This document shows, piece by piece, positions 24,216 to 32,880 of a stretch of DNA of 50,290 bases; position 1 is the stretch's first letter; each line of letters starts with the position of its first letter. The stretch covers positions 1-50,290 of the forward strand of contig NZ_BNBO01000064.1 in NCBI RefSeq assembly GCF_014655955.1. Reading direction: 5' to 3'. The position numbers and the translations under genes are program-made. The DNA is from Kitasatospora indigofera. Lineage in GTDB: Bacteria; Actinomycetota; Actinomycetes; Streptomycetales; Streptomycetaceae. Under the pieces are notes generated by a model. That model had not been told where the DNA came from, made no database searches, and worked only from the letters and a program-made list of their open reading frames with translations.

Positions 24216-25640
24216 ATGTCCGAGACCGGCACCCTCCATCCTGCCGGAACAGCCGTCCGTGCCACCCCGGCAGCGGCCGTGATCGCCTCGGTCGTCCTGG
24301 TCGAGCTGTCCTCCGGCATCACCCAGGGATTCCTGTCCCCGCTGCTCAAGGGCCTGACCCGGACCCTGCACGTGACGGCGGCCGACCTGAACTGGATCAG
24401 CATCGCCAACCTGCTGGCCAGCGTCGCGTTCACCCCGGTGCTCTCCCGGATGGGCGACCTGTACGGGCACCGCCGGGTGCTGCGCTGGAACCTGCTGATC
24501 GTGCTGCTCGGCTCCGTCCTGGTCGGCCTGAGCCGCTCCTTCGGGATGCTGCTGGCGGGCCAGCTGCTGCAGGGCGCCTTCGCGGGGTTCTTCCCGCTGC
24601 TGGTCGGCATCCTGCGCAACCGCAGCGGCGCCGCCGAGAGCAGGCGCGGGATCAGCTTCATGGTCGCGGCGCTGACCGGCGGCGTCGCCTTCGGGCTGGT
24701 GGCGAGCGGGCTGGTCGCCCGGTCCTCGGCCAGCCCGACGGCCGCGCTGTGGGTGCCCACCGTCGCCGTCGCCCTGGCCCTGGCCGTCACCTGGCCGCTG
24801 CTGCCGGAGTCCGGCCACCGGCCCGGCGGCCGGGTCGACGGGGCCGGGGGCGTCCTGCTGAGCATCGGCCTGGTCGCGATCATGCTGGGGCTCGGCCAGG
24901 GGGGTACGCCGGGCTGGGAGTGGACCTCCGCGCGGACGCTGCTCTGCCTGGCCGGCGGCGCGGCCGTGACCGGGCTCTGGGTGCTGGTGGAGCTGCGCAC
25001 CGCCGAGCCGATGATCGACGTGCGGCTGTTCCGCCACCGCAACGTGGTGGTGGTCTCGCTGGTGGCGCTCACCTTCACGTTCGGCATGCTCGGCCTGCTG
25101 GTCGCGAACCCCGTGTACCTCGGCACCGCGAAGGCGGAGGCCGGGTACGGACTCGGCCTGGACCCGCTCGGCATCGCCCTGGCCATGCTGCCCAACATGC
25201 TCGCGCTGACCCTGGGCGCGCTGGTCGCCCCCGCCCTCGCCACCGCGATCACCGACCGCCGGGTCCTGGTGACCGGATCCGTGCTGATGGCGGCCGGTTT
25301 CGCGGGGGAGAGCCTGGGCCGGTCGGCCCTGCTGCCGTTCCTGGCGGCGACCGCGGTCGCCGGTCTCGGCAGCGGCCTGCTCCAGCACTCCACCCGGACC
25401 CTGGCGGTCGAAGCCGTGCCGCACGACCAGACCTCGGTCGGCTCGGGCATCAACGAGCTGCTGATCAACGTCGGCGGCTCGATCGGCGCCGCCGTCGTCC
25501 TGACCGTCTTCGCCGCCCAGACCCCGGCCGGTCAGACCCTGCCCCGGATCGGCGCCTACACCACCTCGTGGCTGGCCTGCGCCGCCGTCGCGCTGGCCGG
25601 CGCCGGCCTGTCCCTGTTCTACCGAGGAGGAAAGCGATGA
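24216..25640 (+). CDS. MFS exporter, DHA2 type
   Basis: 474 residues from ATG 24216 with the 14-helix pattern of drug/metabolite proton antiporters. Motif A is GDLYGHRRVLRW in the loop between helices 2 and 3. QLLQGAFAGFFPLLVGIL resembles motif B, and GSGINELLINVGGSIGAAV lies near the C-terminus. It overlaps the M20 gene by ATGA and diverges from the Lrp gene. It probably exports a peptide or amino acid derivative under Lrp control (inference); the disruption of the Lrp gene may leave it unregulated. Confidence 0.85.
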   Translation: MSETGTLHPAGTAVRATPAAAVIASVVLVELSSGITQGFLSPLLKGLTRTLHVTAADLNWISIANLLASVAFTPVLSRMGDLYGHRRVLRWNLLIVLLGSVLVGLSRSFGMLLAGQLLQGAFAGFFPLLVGILRNRSGAAESRRGISFMVAALTGGVAFGLVASGLVARSSASPTAALWVPTVAVALALAVTWPLLPESGHRPGGRVDGAGGVLLSIGLVAIMLGLGQGGTPGWEWTSARTLLCLAGGAAVTGLWVLVELRTAEPMIDVRLFRHRNVVVVSLVALTFTFGMLGLLVANPVYLGTAKAEAGYGLGLDPLGIALAMLPNMLALTLGALVAPALATAITDRRVLVTGSVLMAAGFAGESLGRSALLPFLAATAVAGLGSGLLQHSTRTLAVEAVPHDQTSVGSGINELLINVGGSIGAAVVLTVFAAQTPAGQTLPRIGAYTTSWLACAAVALAGAGLSLFYRGGKR

Positions 25641-26809
25641 GCACCCTCGCCGACCTGCGCGCGCACACCCGCGCCGCGCTGACGGCCCGGCGCGACGAGG
25701 TGGTCGCGCTCAGCCACAGCCTGCACGCCGAGCCCGAACTGGCCTACGAGGAGCACCGGTCGGCCCGCAAGATCGCCGATCTGCTCGAAGGCCGCGGCTT
25801 CGAGGTGACCCGCGGCGTGTGCGAGCTGCCCACCGCCTTCACCGCCACCGCCGGCCGCGGCGAACTGGTCGTCGGCATCTGCGTGGAGTACGACGCGCTG
25901 CCCGGCATCGGCCACGCCTGCGGTCACAACGTCAACGGCGCCGCGGCCGTCGCGGCGGGCCTCGCGCTCGCCCCGGTCGCCGACGAACTCGGCCTGACGG
26001 TCAAGCTGATCGGCACCCCGGCCGAGGAGTCCGGCGGCGGCAAGGTGGACCTGCTGCGCGGCGGCGCCTTCGACGACGTCGCCGCGGCGATGATGGTCCA
26101 CGCCGGCCCCAACGACTCGGTGGGCATGACCTCCCTCGCGATCAGCAGCCTGCGGGTGTCGTACACCGGCCGTTCCGCGCACGCCGCCGCGATGCCGCAC
26201 CGCGGGATCAACGCCGCGGACGCCATGATGATCGCCCAGGTGGCCGTCGCCGCCTACCGGCAGCAGCTGATGCCCGGTGCGGTGGTCTCCGGCATCGTCA
26301 CCGCCGCGGGCGACGCGGCCAACGTCATCCCCGCGTACGCCGCCGCCGACTACGACTGCCGGGCGCGCACCGCCGGGGAACTCGCCGAACTGCAGGCCCG
26401 GGTCCGGGCCTGCTTCGAGGCGGGCGCGCTGGCCACCGGCGCCGAACTGGCCATGGAGGCCGTCGGCAACGACTACGCGGACCTGCGCCAGGACCTCGCG
26501 ATCGGCCGCAGCTACCAGGCGGCGGCCGAGGCCCTCGGCCGGGTCGTGCCGCAGTCGGACCCGTCGGTCCTCGGCGGCTCCACCGACATGGGCAACGTCT
26601 CCCACCTGGTTCCCACGATCCACCCGATGATCGGCTACGACTGCGGGGACACCATCATGCACAACCCGGCGTTCACCCGGTTCGGCACCAGCCCGCAGGC
26701 CGACCGGGCGGTCCTCGACGGCGGCCTCGCGATGGCCTGGACCACCCTCGACCTGGCCCTCGCCCCGGCGCACCGGGCCTCCCTGCTCACCCGTCTCGCG
26801 GCCCGCTGA
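25637..26809 (+). CDS. M20-family amidohydrolase/peptidase
   Basis: 390 residues. The M20 metal site is visible: GHACGHN near 94-100, PAEESGGG with the Glu pair near 133, MMVHAGP near 155, and HNPAF near the C-terminus. The dimerisation lid lies between. This subgroup (AbgB/amidohydrolase type) removes acyl or amino acid groups from amides such as N-acyl amino acids. Cytoplasmic, no signal peptide. Translationally coupled to the MFS gene, which suggests one transport-and-hydrolysis function. Confidence 0.85.
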   Translation: MSTLADLRAHTRAALTARRDEVVALSHSLHAEPELAYEEHRSARKIADLLEGRGFEVTRGVCELPTAFTATAGRGELVVGICVEYDALPGIGHACGHNVNGAAAVAAGLALAPVADELGLTVKLIGTPAEESGGGKVDLLRGGAFDDVAAAMMVHAGPNDSVGMTSLAISSLRVSYTGRSAHAAAMPHRGINAADAMMIAQVAVAAYRQQLMPGAVVSGIVTAAGDAANVIPAYAAADYDCRARTAGELAELQARVRACFEAGALATGAELAMEAVGNDYADLRQDLAIGRSYQAAAEALGRVVPQSDPSVLGGSTDMGNVSHLVPTIHPMIGYDCGDTIMHNPAFTRFGTSPQADRAVLDGGLAMAWTTLDLALAPAHRASLLTRLAAR

Positions 26810-26889
26810 GGCCGTCCGCTGAGGCCGTCCGCCGCGGTGGTCCACCGTCGCCGGCCCGCCCACGGCCGGGCGGGCGGACGGACGACGAA

Positions 26890-27020
26890 CGGCCCGGTCC
26901 GCGAGGTCCGCGGGCCGGGCCGGAGCTGCCGGAGGTGGGGGCGGCAGGTGCGAGCGAGCGGTGCATGGGGGTCAGGTGTCAGGCGGCCGGCGTCAGGGGG
27001 CCGGGGTCAGGCGGCCGGGG
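26890..27020. repeat. Intergenic hairpin and GGCGGCCGGGGTCAG repeats
   Basis: A GC-rich inverted repeat (CGGCCCG/CGGGCCG, about 26892-26922) is followed at about 26966-27020 by three to four imperfect copies of a 15-17 bp unit (GGCGGCCGGGGTCAGG). They separate the convergent M20 and FAH genes and probably include the terminator for both. Confidence 0.45.
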
Positions 27021-27914
27021 TCAGGAGGCGGCGTCCGGCAGGCCGAACACCACCTGGTTGGACAGCACCACGTCGTGGCTCTGCACGTCGATGGTGATGC
27101 GGTCACCGTCGGCGATCCGGAACCCGTCGTGGTAGCTCGCGCGGTCCGCGCCGAGCAGGATGTAGTTGACCAGCCCGGGGCGGCGCAGGGCCGGGTACTC
27201 GAAGAGGTTGTCCACCATGGCCCGGACGCGGAAGTACAGCGCGTCCTCGCCGCAGTCGAACGGGCCCTCCCAGGCCGGGGCGCCGTCCCGCTCGATGGTG
27301 ACCCGGCCGGTCACCGTGGCCGGCGGCTCGCCGAGGAAGAGCCAGGGGGCGATGGAGGTGTCGACCAGCTTGCAGTACGGGTTCCAGCCGGGGTTGCGGA
27401 TGTGCAGGCCGATGTCGCAGAGGTCGTTGCCGAAGGTGTATCCGGCGTAACGGGGGTTGCCGGCGTCGTCGTTGACGTAGACCAGGGCCACCTCCGGCTC
27501 CTCGATCAGCGCGACGGACTGCTTCGGCGCCACCAGGGTGTCGCCGGGCAGCCGGAGCCAGGAGCCGAAGCCCTTGAAGAACCAGTTCGGCGCCACGAAC
27601 TCCTCGTCCTCGCTCGGCTCGCCCTCGAACTTGGACTTGTGGGTGCGCATGAAGCCGCTCAGCAGGGCGTTGCCGGTGGCCTCGGGCAGCAGCGGCGGCA
27701 GGTAGCGGATCTGCTCCTCGCCGCCCTCGACGACGACCGGTTCGGCCTCGGCCCTGATCGCGGCGATGACCTCCGCGGGGGACTCGGCGGCGATGAACTC
27801 GGCCTGCAGCCGGCCGTCGTTCACCCGGTAGAGGGTCAGCGGGGCGCCGGGTACGGGCTTCTCGAAGCCCACGTACCGCTCGCCCTGGTATTCGCATTCG
27901 AAGAGTACGGACAT
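27021..27914 (-). CDS. FAH-family hydrolase/isomerase (internal start within the fusion frame)
   Basis: 297 residues from ATG 27912-27914 with AGGAGG nine bases ahead. The fumarylacetoacetase C-terminal fold is clear: NWFFKGFGSWLRLPGDTLVAPKQ, metal-binding IEEPEVALVYV, YTFGNDLCDIGLH and CKLVDTSIAPWLFLGEP. Members cleave or isomerise 1,3-diketo or 2-oxo acids using Mg or Mn. It may be translated independently or only as the C-terminal domain of the aminotransferase fusion. The substrate is unknown. Confidence 0.7.
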   Translation of the reverse strand: MSVLFECEYQGERYVGFEKPVPGAPLTLYRVNDGRLQAEFIAAESPAEVIAAIRAEAEPVVVEGGEEQIRYLPPLLPEATGNALLSGFMRTHKSKFEGEPSEDEEFVAPNWFFKGFGSWLRLPGDTLVAPKQSVALIEEPEVALVYVNDDAGNPRYAGYTFGNDLCDIGLHIRNPGWNPYCKLVDTSIAPWLFLGEPPATVTGRVTIERDGAPAWEGPFDCGEDALYFRVRAMVDNLFEYPALRRPGLVNYILLGADRASYHDGFRIADGDRITIDVQSHDVVLSNQVVFGLPDAAS

Positions 27915-29303
27915 CTCTGGGTCCTCCTGGGCTCGTTGGTGCGGTCGGACCGGCGTGGGCCGGGTGCCGGGGACGGTGGTAGGCCGTGCGGTGGTAGCCC
28001 GTTCGGCGGGGTGGCCGGAGGGGCGTCCGGCGCGGGGGGCGGTGAGGTCGGCCAGGACCTCCTCGATCCGGTCGACGGACTCCTGGATCCAGGGCAGGCC
28101 GAGCGGGTCGGCGGCGGTCAGCGCGGCGTCCTGGCGCTGCGCGGTGTCGCCGTAGAGCCTGCTGGTGGCGGCGCGCAGCCGCAGCGGGCCCGGGTCCTCC
28201 CCGAAGGCCTCGGCGGCCAGCACCCCCAGGCCGTAGCGGTCGCCGAGCAGCCGGGTCAGCGCGGTGCCGGTGTGCACGCCGTGGCCGGCGGCGAGCGTGT
28301 CGCGCAGCGGCTCGAAGTCCGGGTAGAGGTAGCAGGTGGCGCGTACCGGGTCCAGCAGGGCCCCGGCGGCCGTGAACCGCTCGGCGACCGCGCGGGCGAC
28401 GGTCCCGTGCAGCCGGCGCGCGGCGGCCACCCGCGCGAGGACCTCCGGCGGCTCGCCGAAGGCGTAGGCGGCCGCCACCTGGACGGGGGCCGGGGGACTG
28501 GACCAGATCTGGCTGGCAATCGCGACCAGCCGGGTGTGCAGCCGGCGTCCGGCCGCTCCGGAGGGCAGCAGGGCGACCCCGGTCCGCCAGCCGCCGACCG
28601 CCAGGTTCTTGGTCAGCCCGGTGGTCACCACGGTGCGTTCGGGGGCGAACACGGCGGGGGAGACGGCCGGGGTGTCCGGGTCGAGGACCAGGTCGGTGTA
28701 GATCTCGTCGGAGATGATGACGAGGTCCAGCTCGCGGGCGGCCTCGGCCAGCCGCCGCACGGTGCCGGGCGGCGCGACGTTGCCGGTGGGGTTGTCCGGC
28801 AGGGTGACCACGACCGAGCGCGGGTCCTGTCCGGCGGCGCGGGCGGCGAGGACCGCCTCCCGCAGCCCGTCCGGGTCCGGCACGCCGCCCTGTCCCGGCC
28901 GGACGGGCACCCGCAGGACGCGGCCGCCCGTCAGCTCGGCCTGGGCCGCGTAGCTGACCCAGCTGGGCCGGGGCACCACCACGTCGCCGCCGACGGCCGT
29001 GATCAGGGCGAACAGCAGGGACTTGCTGCCAGGACCGGCCACCACCAGCTCCGGGTCGGCGGCCAGGCCGCGCCGCTGCCAGTAGCCGGCGGCCGCGGTG
29101 CGCAGGGCGGGGCCGCCCGCCACCGGGCCGTAGGAGCTCTCGCCGGCGGCGGCGGCGAGCCGGGCCCGCAGTTCGGGGAGGACCGGCAGGCCGATCTCCC
29201 CGCTGGCCATGATCAGGACCTGCTCGCCGGCGGCGCGCCGGCGGGCCAGGGCCTCGTCGGCGGCCAGGGTCGCCGACAGGGTCACCTTCGCGGGCTCGGT
29301 CAT
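27021..29303 (-). CDS. Class I/II aminotransferase in one frame with an FAH-family hydrolase
   Basis: A 760-codon frame. Residues 1-425 are a fold-type I aminotransferase: SYGPVAGGPALR, LPDNPTGN (N171), ISDEIY (D199) and PLP lysine K232 in GLTKNLAVGGWR. A 40-residue Ala/Arg/Pro/Thr-rich linker follows without any stop. From residue 464 the frame is a complete FAH-family domain. A strong AGGAGG sits inside the linker ahead of that internal ATG, so both a fusion and a separate FAH protein could be made. ATG 29301-29303 starts the aminotransferase. It is the last unit of the carrier-protein cluster and probably transaminates a pathway keto acid or aldehyde. Confidence 0.8.
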   Translation of the reverse strand: MTEPAKVTLSATLAADEALARRRAAGEQVLIMASGEIGLPVLPELRARLAAAAGESSYGPVAGGPALRTAAAGYWQRRGLAADPELVVAGPGSKSLLFALITAVGGDVVVPRPSWVSYAAQAELTGGRVLRVPVRPGQGGVPDPDGLREAVLAARAAGQDPRSVVVTLPDNPTGNVAPPGTVRRLAEAARELDLVIISDEIYTDLVLDPDTPAVSPAVFAPERTVVTTGLTKNLAVGGWRTGVALLPSGAAGRRLHTRLVAIASQIWSSPPAPVQVAAAYAFGEPPEVLARVAAARRLHGTVARAVAERFTAAGALLDPVRATCYLYPDFEPLRDTLAAGHGVHTGTALTRLLGDRYGLGVLAAEAFGEDPGPLRLRAATSRLYGDTAQRQDAALTAADPLGLPWIQESVDRIEEVLADLTAPRAGRPSGHPAERATTARPTTVPGTRPTPVRPHQRAQEDPEMSVLFECEYQGERYVGFEKPVPGAPLTLYRVNDGRLQAEFIAAESPAEVIAAIRAEAEPVVVEGGEEQIRYLPPLLPEATGNALLSGFMRTHKSKFEGEPSEDEEFVAPNWFFKGFGSWLRLPGDTLVAPKQSVALIEEPEVALVYVNDDAGNPRYAGYTFGNDLCDIGLHIRNPGWNPYCKLVDTSIAPWLFLGEPPATVTGRVTIERDGAPAWEGPFDCGEDALYFRVRAMVDNLFEYPALRRPGLVNYILLGADRASYHDGFRIADGDRITIDVQSHDVVLSNQVVFGLPDAAS

Positions 29304-29444
29304 GGGTGGGCTCCAGGGCGTGGGCGGACTCCGGGACGGGGTAGGGCGCCGGGGTGCGGGCGGGCTCCGGGGTACGGGTGGACTCGCGGGCCGGGGTGCG
29401 GGCCGGCGGGGGCGGGACGGGGGTGCCGCCCGCCCCGTCGGGGG

Positions 29445-31091
29445 CTACTCCCCGCCATGGCGGCGCCGCAGTTCGGCCTTGCGGACCTTGCCGGTGAGGG
29501 TCTTGGGCAGGGCGTCGACGAGCACCAGGCGGTCCGGCAGGAAGCGCTCCTCCTGGCCCGCCTCGCGCAGGTGGGCGCGGATGCCGTCGAGCCCGGGTCC
29601 GGCGCCGCCGCTGGGCACGACCACCGCCAGGATCGGGTCGTCGATCCGGCCGGTGGTCCCGACCAGGGCGGTCTCGGCCACCGCGGGGTGGCGCGAGATG
29701 ATCGCCTCCAGTTCCGTCATCGGCACGACGGCGCCGTCCCGCAGCAGGGCGTCCTTGGCCCGGCCGAGCACCCGGATGCCGCCCCGGTCGTCGTCGCGGG
29801 CCAGGTCCCCGGTGTCGAACCAGCCCTCGGCGTCGAGTTCGGCGGCGAAGGCGTCCTCGCGCTTGTAGTAGCCGAGGGCCTGGGCCGCCCCCCGGACCCG
29901 CAGCCGGCCGACCCGGGCCCGGGTGCCCGGGTCCTCGCGGGCGTCGATCCGCAGCTCCATCGAGCCGATCGGCCCGCCGTTGCTGCGGGCCGCCCGGTTC
30001 ACCTCGTAGTCGAGCCGGGTGATGGTGACCGGGCCGAACTCGGACATCCCCCACACCGAGTAGGTGCGGGCGTCCAGCGTCTCGCGGACCTCGTCCACCA
30101 GGTCCTGGAGCACCGGCGCGGAGCCGGTGACCGCGTGCCGCAGGGTGCTGACGTCGCGCGGGTCGGCCCGCTGGGACCGCGCGATGTCGGCGAGCGTGGA
30201 CGGCGGCCCGTAGACCAGCGTGGCGCCGTAGCGCTCGACGAGGTCCAGCAGGGCGGCGTTCTGCCGGACGTCCTGGAAGACGACGGTGCCGCCGAGCATG
30301 ACGCCGGTCAGCACGCCCTGCCCGAAGCCGGAGTAGTGCACCAGCGGGGTGGTGACGGCCGCCACCAGGCTGTCGTCGAGCAGGAAGGTGTCGGCGTAGC
30401 CGCGGACCGCCGCGTGGATGGTGTTCTGGCTGTGCAGGACGCCCTTGGACGGGCCGGTGGTGCCGGAGGTGAACAGCACCACGAACGGCTCGTCCGGCGT
30501 CAGTTCGAGGCCGTCCAGCTCGCCGGTCCGGCCCTCCTCCCAGGGGGTGGCGACGAAGTGGTCCTCGAAGGAGAGCGCACCCGCGCTCCGGCCGCCGACC
30601 ACCACCACGTGCTCCAGCGGCAGTTCCGCCTTCAGCGCGGTGAGGTGCGCGGCCAGCGGGTAGCCGTCCCACTCCGGGACGGTGACGCAGACCCGGGCCC
30701 CGGTCAGTTCGAGGCGGTGGCGCAGCTCCTCCTCCCGGCAGACCGGGTCGATGGGGCAGATCACCGCGCCGACCCGGACGGCGGCGAACAGCAGCGGCAC
30801 CGACTCCCAGCGGTTGGGCAGCTGAACGGCGACGAAGTCGCCCCGCCGGACGCCGAGTTCGAGCAGTGCCACGGCGAACCGGTCGGTCAGCCGGGCGAGT
30901 TCGGAGTAGTCGAGGGTGTCGGTGCGGGACTCGGTGATCCGGCGCCCGGCGACGGCCAGCTTGTGCGGCCGCAGCCGGGCCTGCCGGCGCAGGTCGTCGA
31001 GGAAGGTCTCCTCGCGCCACCAGCCCCGCTGCAGGTACTCGGCGGTCCGGTCCGGGGCCTGTTCCCGCCCGGCCGGCCCGGCCCCGGTCAT
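29445..31091 (-). CDS. AMP-forming acyl/aminoacyl ligase
   Basis: The 548-residue ANL-superfamily enzyme has the P-loop FTSGTTGPSKG (K216 at its end), YSVWGMSEFG, GWFDTGDLARDD and LPKTLTGKVRKAEL with the catalytic lysine near the C-terminus. Closest in form to CaiC-like acyl-CoA ligases. The start overlaps the dehydrogenase stop (ATGA). No carrier-protein domain follows, so it makes a CoA thioester or directly an amide. A repeat-rich 141-bp gap separates it from the aminotransferase. Confidence 0.85.
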   Translation of the reverse strand: MTGAGPAGREQAPDRTAEYLQRGWWREETFLDDLRRQARLRPHKLAVAGRRITESRTDTLDYSELARLTDRFAVALLELGVRRGDFVAVQLPNRWESVPLLFAAVRVGAVICPIDPVCREEELRHRLELTGARVCVTVPEWDGYPLAAHLTALKAELPLEHVVVVGGRSAGALSFEDHFVATPWEEGRTGELDGLELTPDEPFVVLFTSGTTGPSKGVLHSQNTIHAAVRGYADTFLLDDSLVAAVTTPLVHYSGFGQGVLTGVMLGGTVVFQDVRQNAALLDLVERYGATLVYGPPSTLADIARSQRADPRDVSTLRHAVTGSAPVLQDLVDEVRETLDARTYSVWGMSEFGPVTITRLDYEVNRAARSNGGPIGSMELRIDAREDPGTRARVGRLRVRGAAQALGYYKREDAFAAELDAEGWFDTGDLARDDDRGGIRVLGRAKDALLRDGAVVPMTELEAIISRHPAVAETALVGTTGRIDDPILAVVVPSGGAGPGLDGIRAHLREAGQEERFLPDRLVLVDALPKTLTGKVRKAELRRRHGGE

Positions 31092-32203
31092 CCGCGCTCC
31101 TTGCGGCGGACGTCCAGCAGCTCGGGCAGCGGGTTGCCGGCGCGCCCGGCGGCGATCTCCAGCAGGTCCCGGGTGTTCTTCCTGACCCGGTCGCCGACCC
31201 AGTCGAACACCCACTGCTTGCGGGCCTCGGCCGGCAGCTCGAACGGGACCACCCGGGTGACCGCCAGGGCGGCCGAGGCGGCGCCGCCGATGTTGGCGAT
31301 CACGCCCGGGACGAGGACGGCGCCCGCGGCCGCCGCCTTCTCCTTGGCCTCGGCGCTGGAGGCCAGGTTGCCGCCCTCGACCACCAGGCGGGCCCGCAGG
31401 CGGTGGGTGTTCTCGGCGTTGAGCGCGTACTTCTGCGCGGCCAGGATCAGCAGGTCGGCGTCCAGGTCGAGCCAGGCGTCCGGTTCGCCGGAGAGGGTGA
31501 CGTCCTGCGGCAGCCGGGAGCGGTCGATCCGGCCGAACTCGTCGGTGATGGCGACCAGGTCGGCCACCGGAAGCCGGTCCGCGCTGATGGTGCCCTCGAT
31601 GTCGGCCACGCCGACCACCAGGTGCCCGCGGTCCTCCAGGAACCGGGCGACCGCGCGGCCGACCGCGCCGAAGCCCTGCACCACGACCCGGGCCGGCCCG
31701 GTGCGGCCGTTCGCCTCCAGGGCGGTGACCGCGGCCACCCCGACGCCGTGGCCGGTGCAGTCGATCAGCGGCTCGTAGTAGGTGCGCCAGTCGATCGGCA
31801 TGTCCGGGGCGCCGAGCCGGAAGCGCGGGTCGTAGCCGGCCTCGGCGAAGAACACCGCCCGGTCGGCCGGGGTGACGCCCATGTCGATGCCGAGGTGGAT
31901 GCCGCCGTGCAGCAGCGGCTTGACGGTACGGCCGAAGGTGCGGAAGGTCTCCTCGCGGTTGCCGCCGTCGGAGACGATGCCGGCCTTGGCGCCGCCGATC
32001 CGCAGCCCGGCCAGGGTGAACTTCTCGGTCATGTCGCGGGCCAGTCCGGCGACTTCCTCCTCGGTGACCCCGGTGGTCATCCGGGTGCCGCCCATGGCCA
32101 GGCCGTCGACGAGGGAGTCGACCACCACCCAGCCCCTGATGTCGCCGCCGCTGCCGTTGAGGTGCGTGGTGAAGGCGGGCGCCTGAGTTTCGTTCGAAGT
32201 CAT
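31088..32203 (-). CDS. Leu/Glu/Phe/Val dehydrogenase
   Basis: 371 residues from ATG 32201-32203. The N-terminal domain holds GLRIGGAKAGI with the catalytic lysine (K73) and MGGTRMTTGVT. The C-terminal Rossmann domain has VVVQGFGAVGRAVARFL, and NLASSAEAKEKA and VIANIGGAAS follow. The family interconverts 2-oxo acids and L-amino acids with NAD(P)H. In this cluster it likely aminates a keto intermediate (inference). It is coupled to the AMP ligase. Confidence 0.85.
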   Translation of the reverse strand: MTSNETQAPAFTTHLNGSGGDIRGWVVVDSLVDGLAMGGTRMTTGVTEEEVAGLARDMTEKFTLAGLRIGGAKAGIVSDGGNREETFRTFGRTVKPLLHGGIHLGIDMGVTPADRAVFFAEAGYDPRFRLGAPDMPIDWRTYYEPLIDCTGHGVGVAAVTALEANGRTGPARVVVQGFGAVGRAVARFLEDRGHLVVGVADIEGTISADRLPVADLVAITDEFGRIDRSRLPQDVTLSGEPDAWLDLDADLLILAAQKYALNAENTHRLRARLVVEGGNLASSAEAKEKAAAAGAVLVPGVIANIGGAASAALAVTRVVPFELPAEARKQWVFDWVGDRVRKNTRDLLEIAAGRAGNPLPELLDVRRKERG

Positions 32204-32304
32204 TGCGGAGTCCTCTGGTCCATGGGTCGTTCGGGAGGGTGGGGGCGCACCACACCCGCGGACGGCGGCGCCGGGTGGCGCCGCCGTCCGCGCGTGGCGG
32301 GCCG

Positions 32305-32868
32305 TCACTGGTAGAGCTGGGCGAAGCCGCGCAGGATCTCCAGGCCGTCGCTGCGGAACTCCAGGTGGGCCTGGGCGCCGAAGATCCGGCCGTCCTCGGA
32401 GCGGATGAACTCCACGGGTGCGTGCTCGGAGCGGCCGATCGAGCGGAAGCCCCCGGGGGCTTCCTGGAGGTAGAGGGTGTGCCGGTGGAAGACCGTCACC
32501 ACCGGCTTCACATGGGTGAAGAGCGGCTCCTCCTTGTCGACCTCCACCTGGTAGCCGCCGACCCGCTGCGGCCCCTCGGCGAGCCGGCCGCCGGCGGCGA
32601 CGGCGATGATCTGCATGCCCCCGCAGATCCCGAAGACGGGGACGTCGGCCTCCGTGACGAGGTCGATCAGCGGCTTGTAGAACTCGCCGTCATAGGCCCG
32701 TACCTTGGTACCGCTGAGCACGATTGCCTGGTAGCGGCCGTCCAGCCGGGCGGGTACGGACGCGGCGGTGGTCACCTCGGTCTCCGAGCCGAGTTCCTCG
32801 AAGCGGCTGCGGAGCTGTTTCAGGGACAGCGTTCCGTTGTTGACGACCAGCACTCGGGATTTCGCCAC
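32305..32868 (-). CDS. Class I glutamine amidotransferase-fold protein
   Basis: 187 residues, a stand-alone GATase1 domain. The nucleophile is C82 in FGICGGMQ, with H167 and E169 in AQAHLEF completing the triad. The oxyanion strand is IVLSGTKV. No synthetase partner domain is present. It starts at GTG 32866-32868 (GGAG ahead), 12 bases behind LysZ. The family includes gamma-glutamyl hydrolases, so it could cleave the gamma-glutamyl amide that links a product to LysW, replacing LysK, or deamidate the LysW terminal glutamine (inference). Confidence 0.8.
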   Translation of the reverse strand: MAKSRVLVVNNGTLSLKQLRSRFEELGSETEVTTAASVPARLDGRYQAIVLSGTKVRAYDGEFYKPLIDLVTEADVPVFGICGGMQIIAVAAGGRLAEGPQRVGGYQVEVDKEEPLFTHVKPVVTVFHRHTLYLQEAPGGFRSIGRSEHAPVEFIRSEDGRIFGAQAHLEFRSDGLEILRGFAQLYQ

Positions 32869-32880
32869 GTGCTGTGCTCC

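Noticed and set aside
30000..31700. Long plus-strand frames opposite the biosynthetic cluster
   Set aside because: They lack ribosome sites and known domains and follow from the GC-rich third positions of the minus-strand genes.
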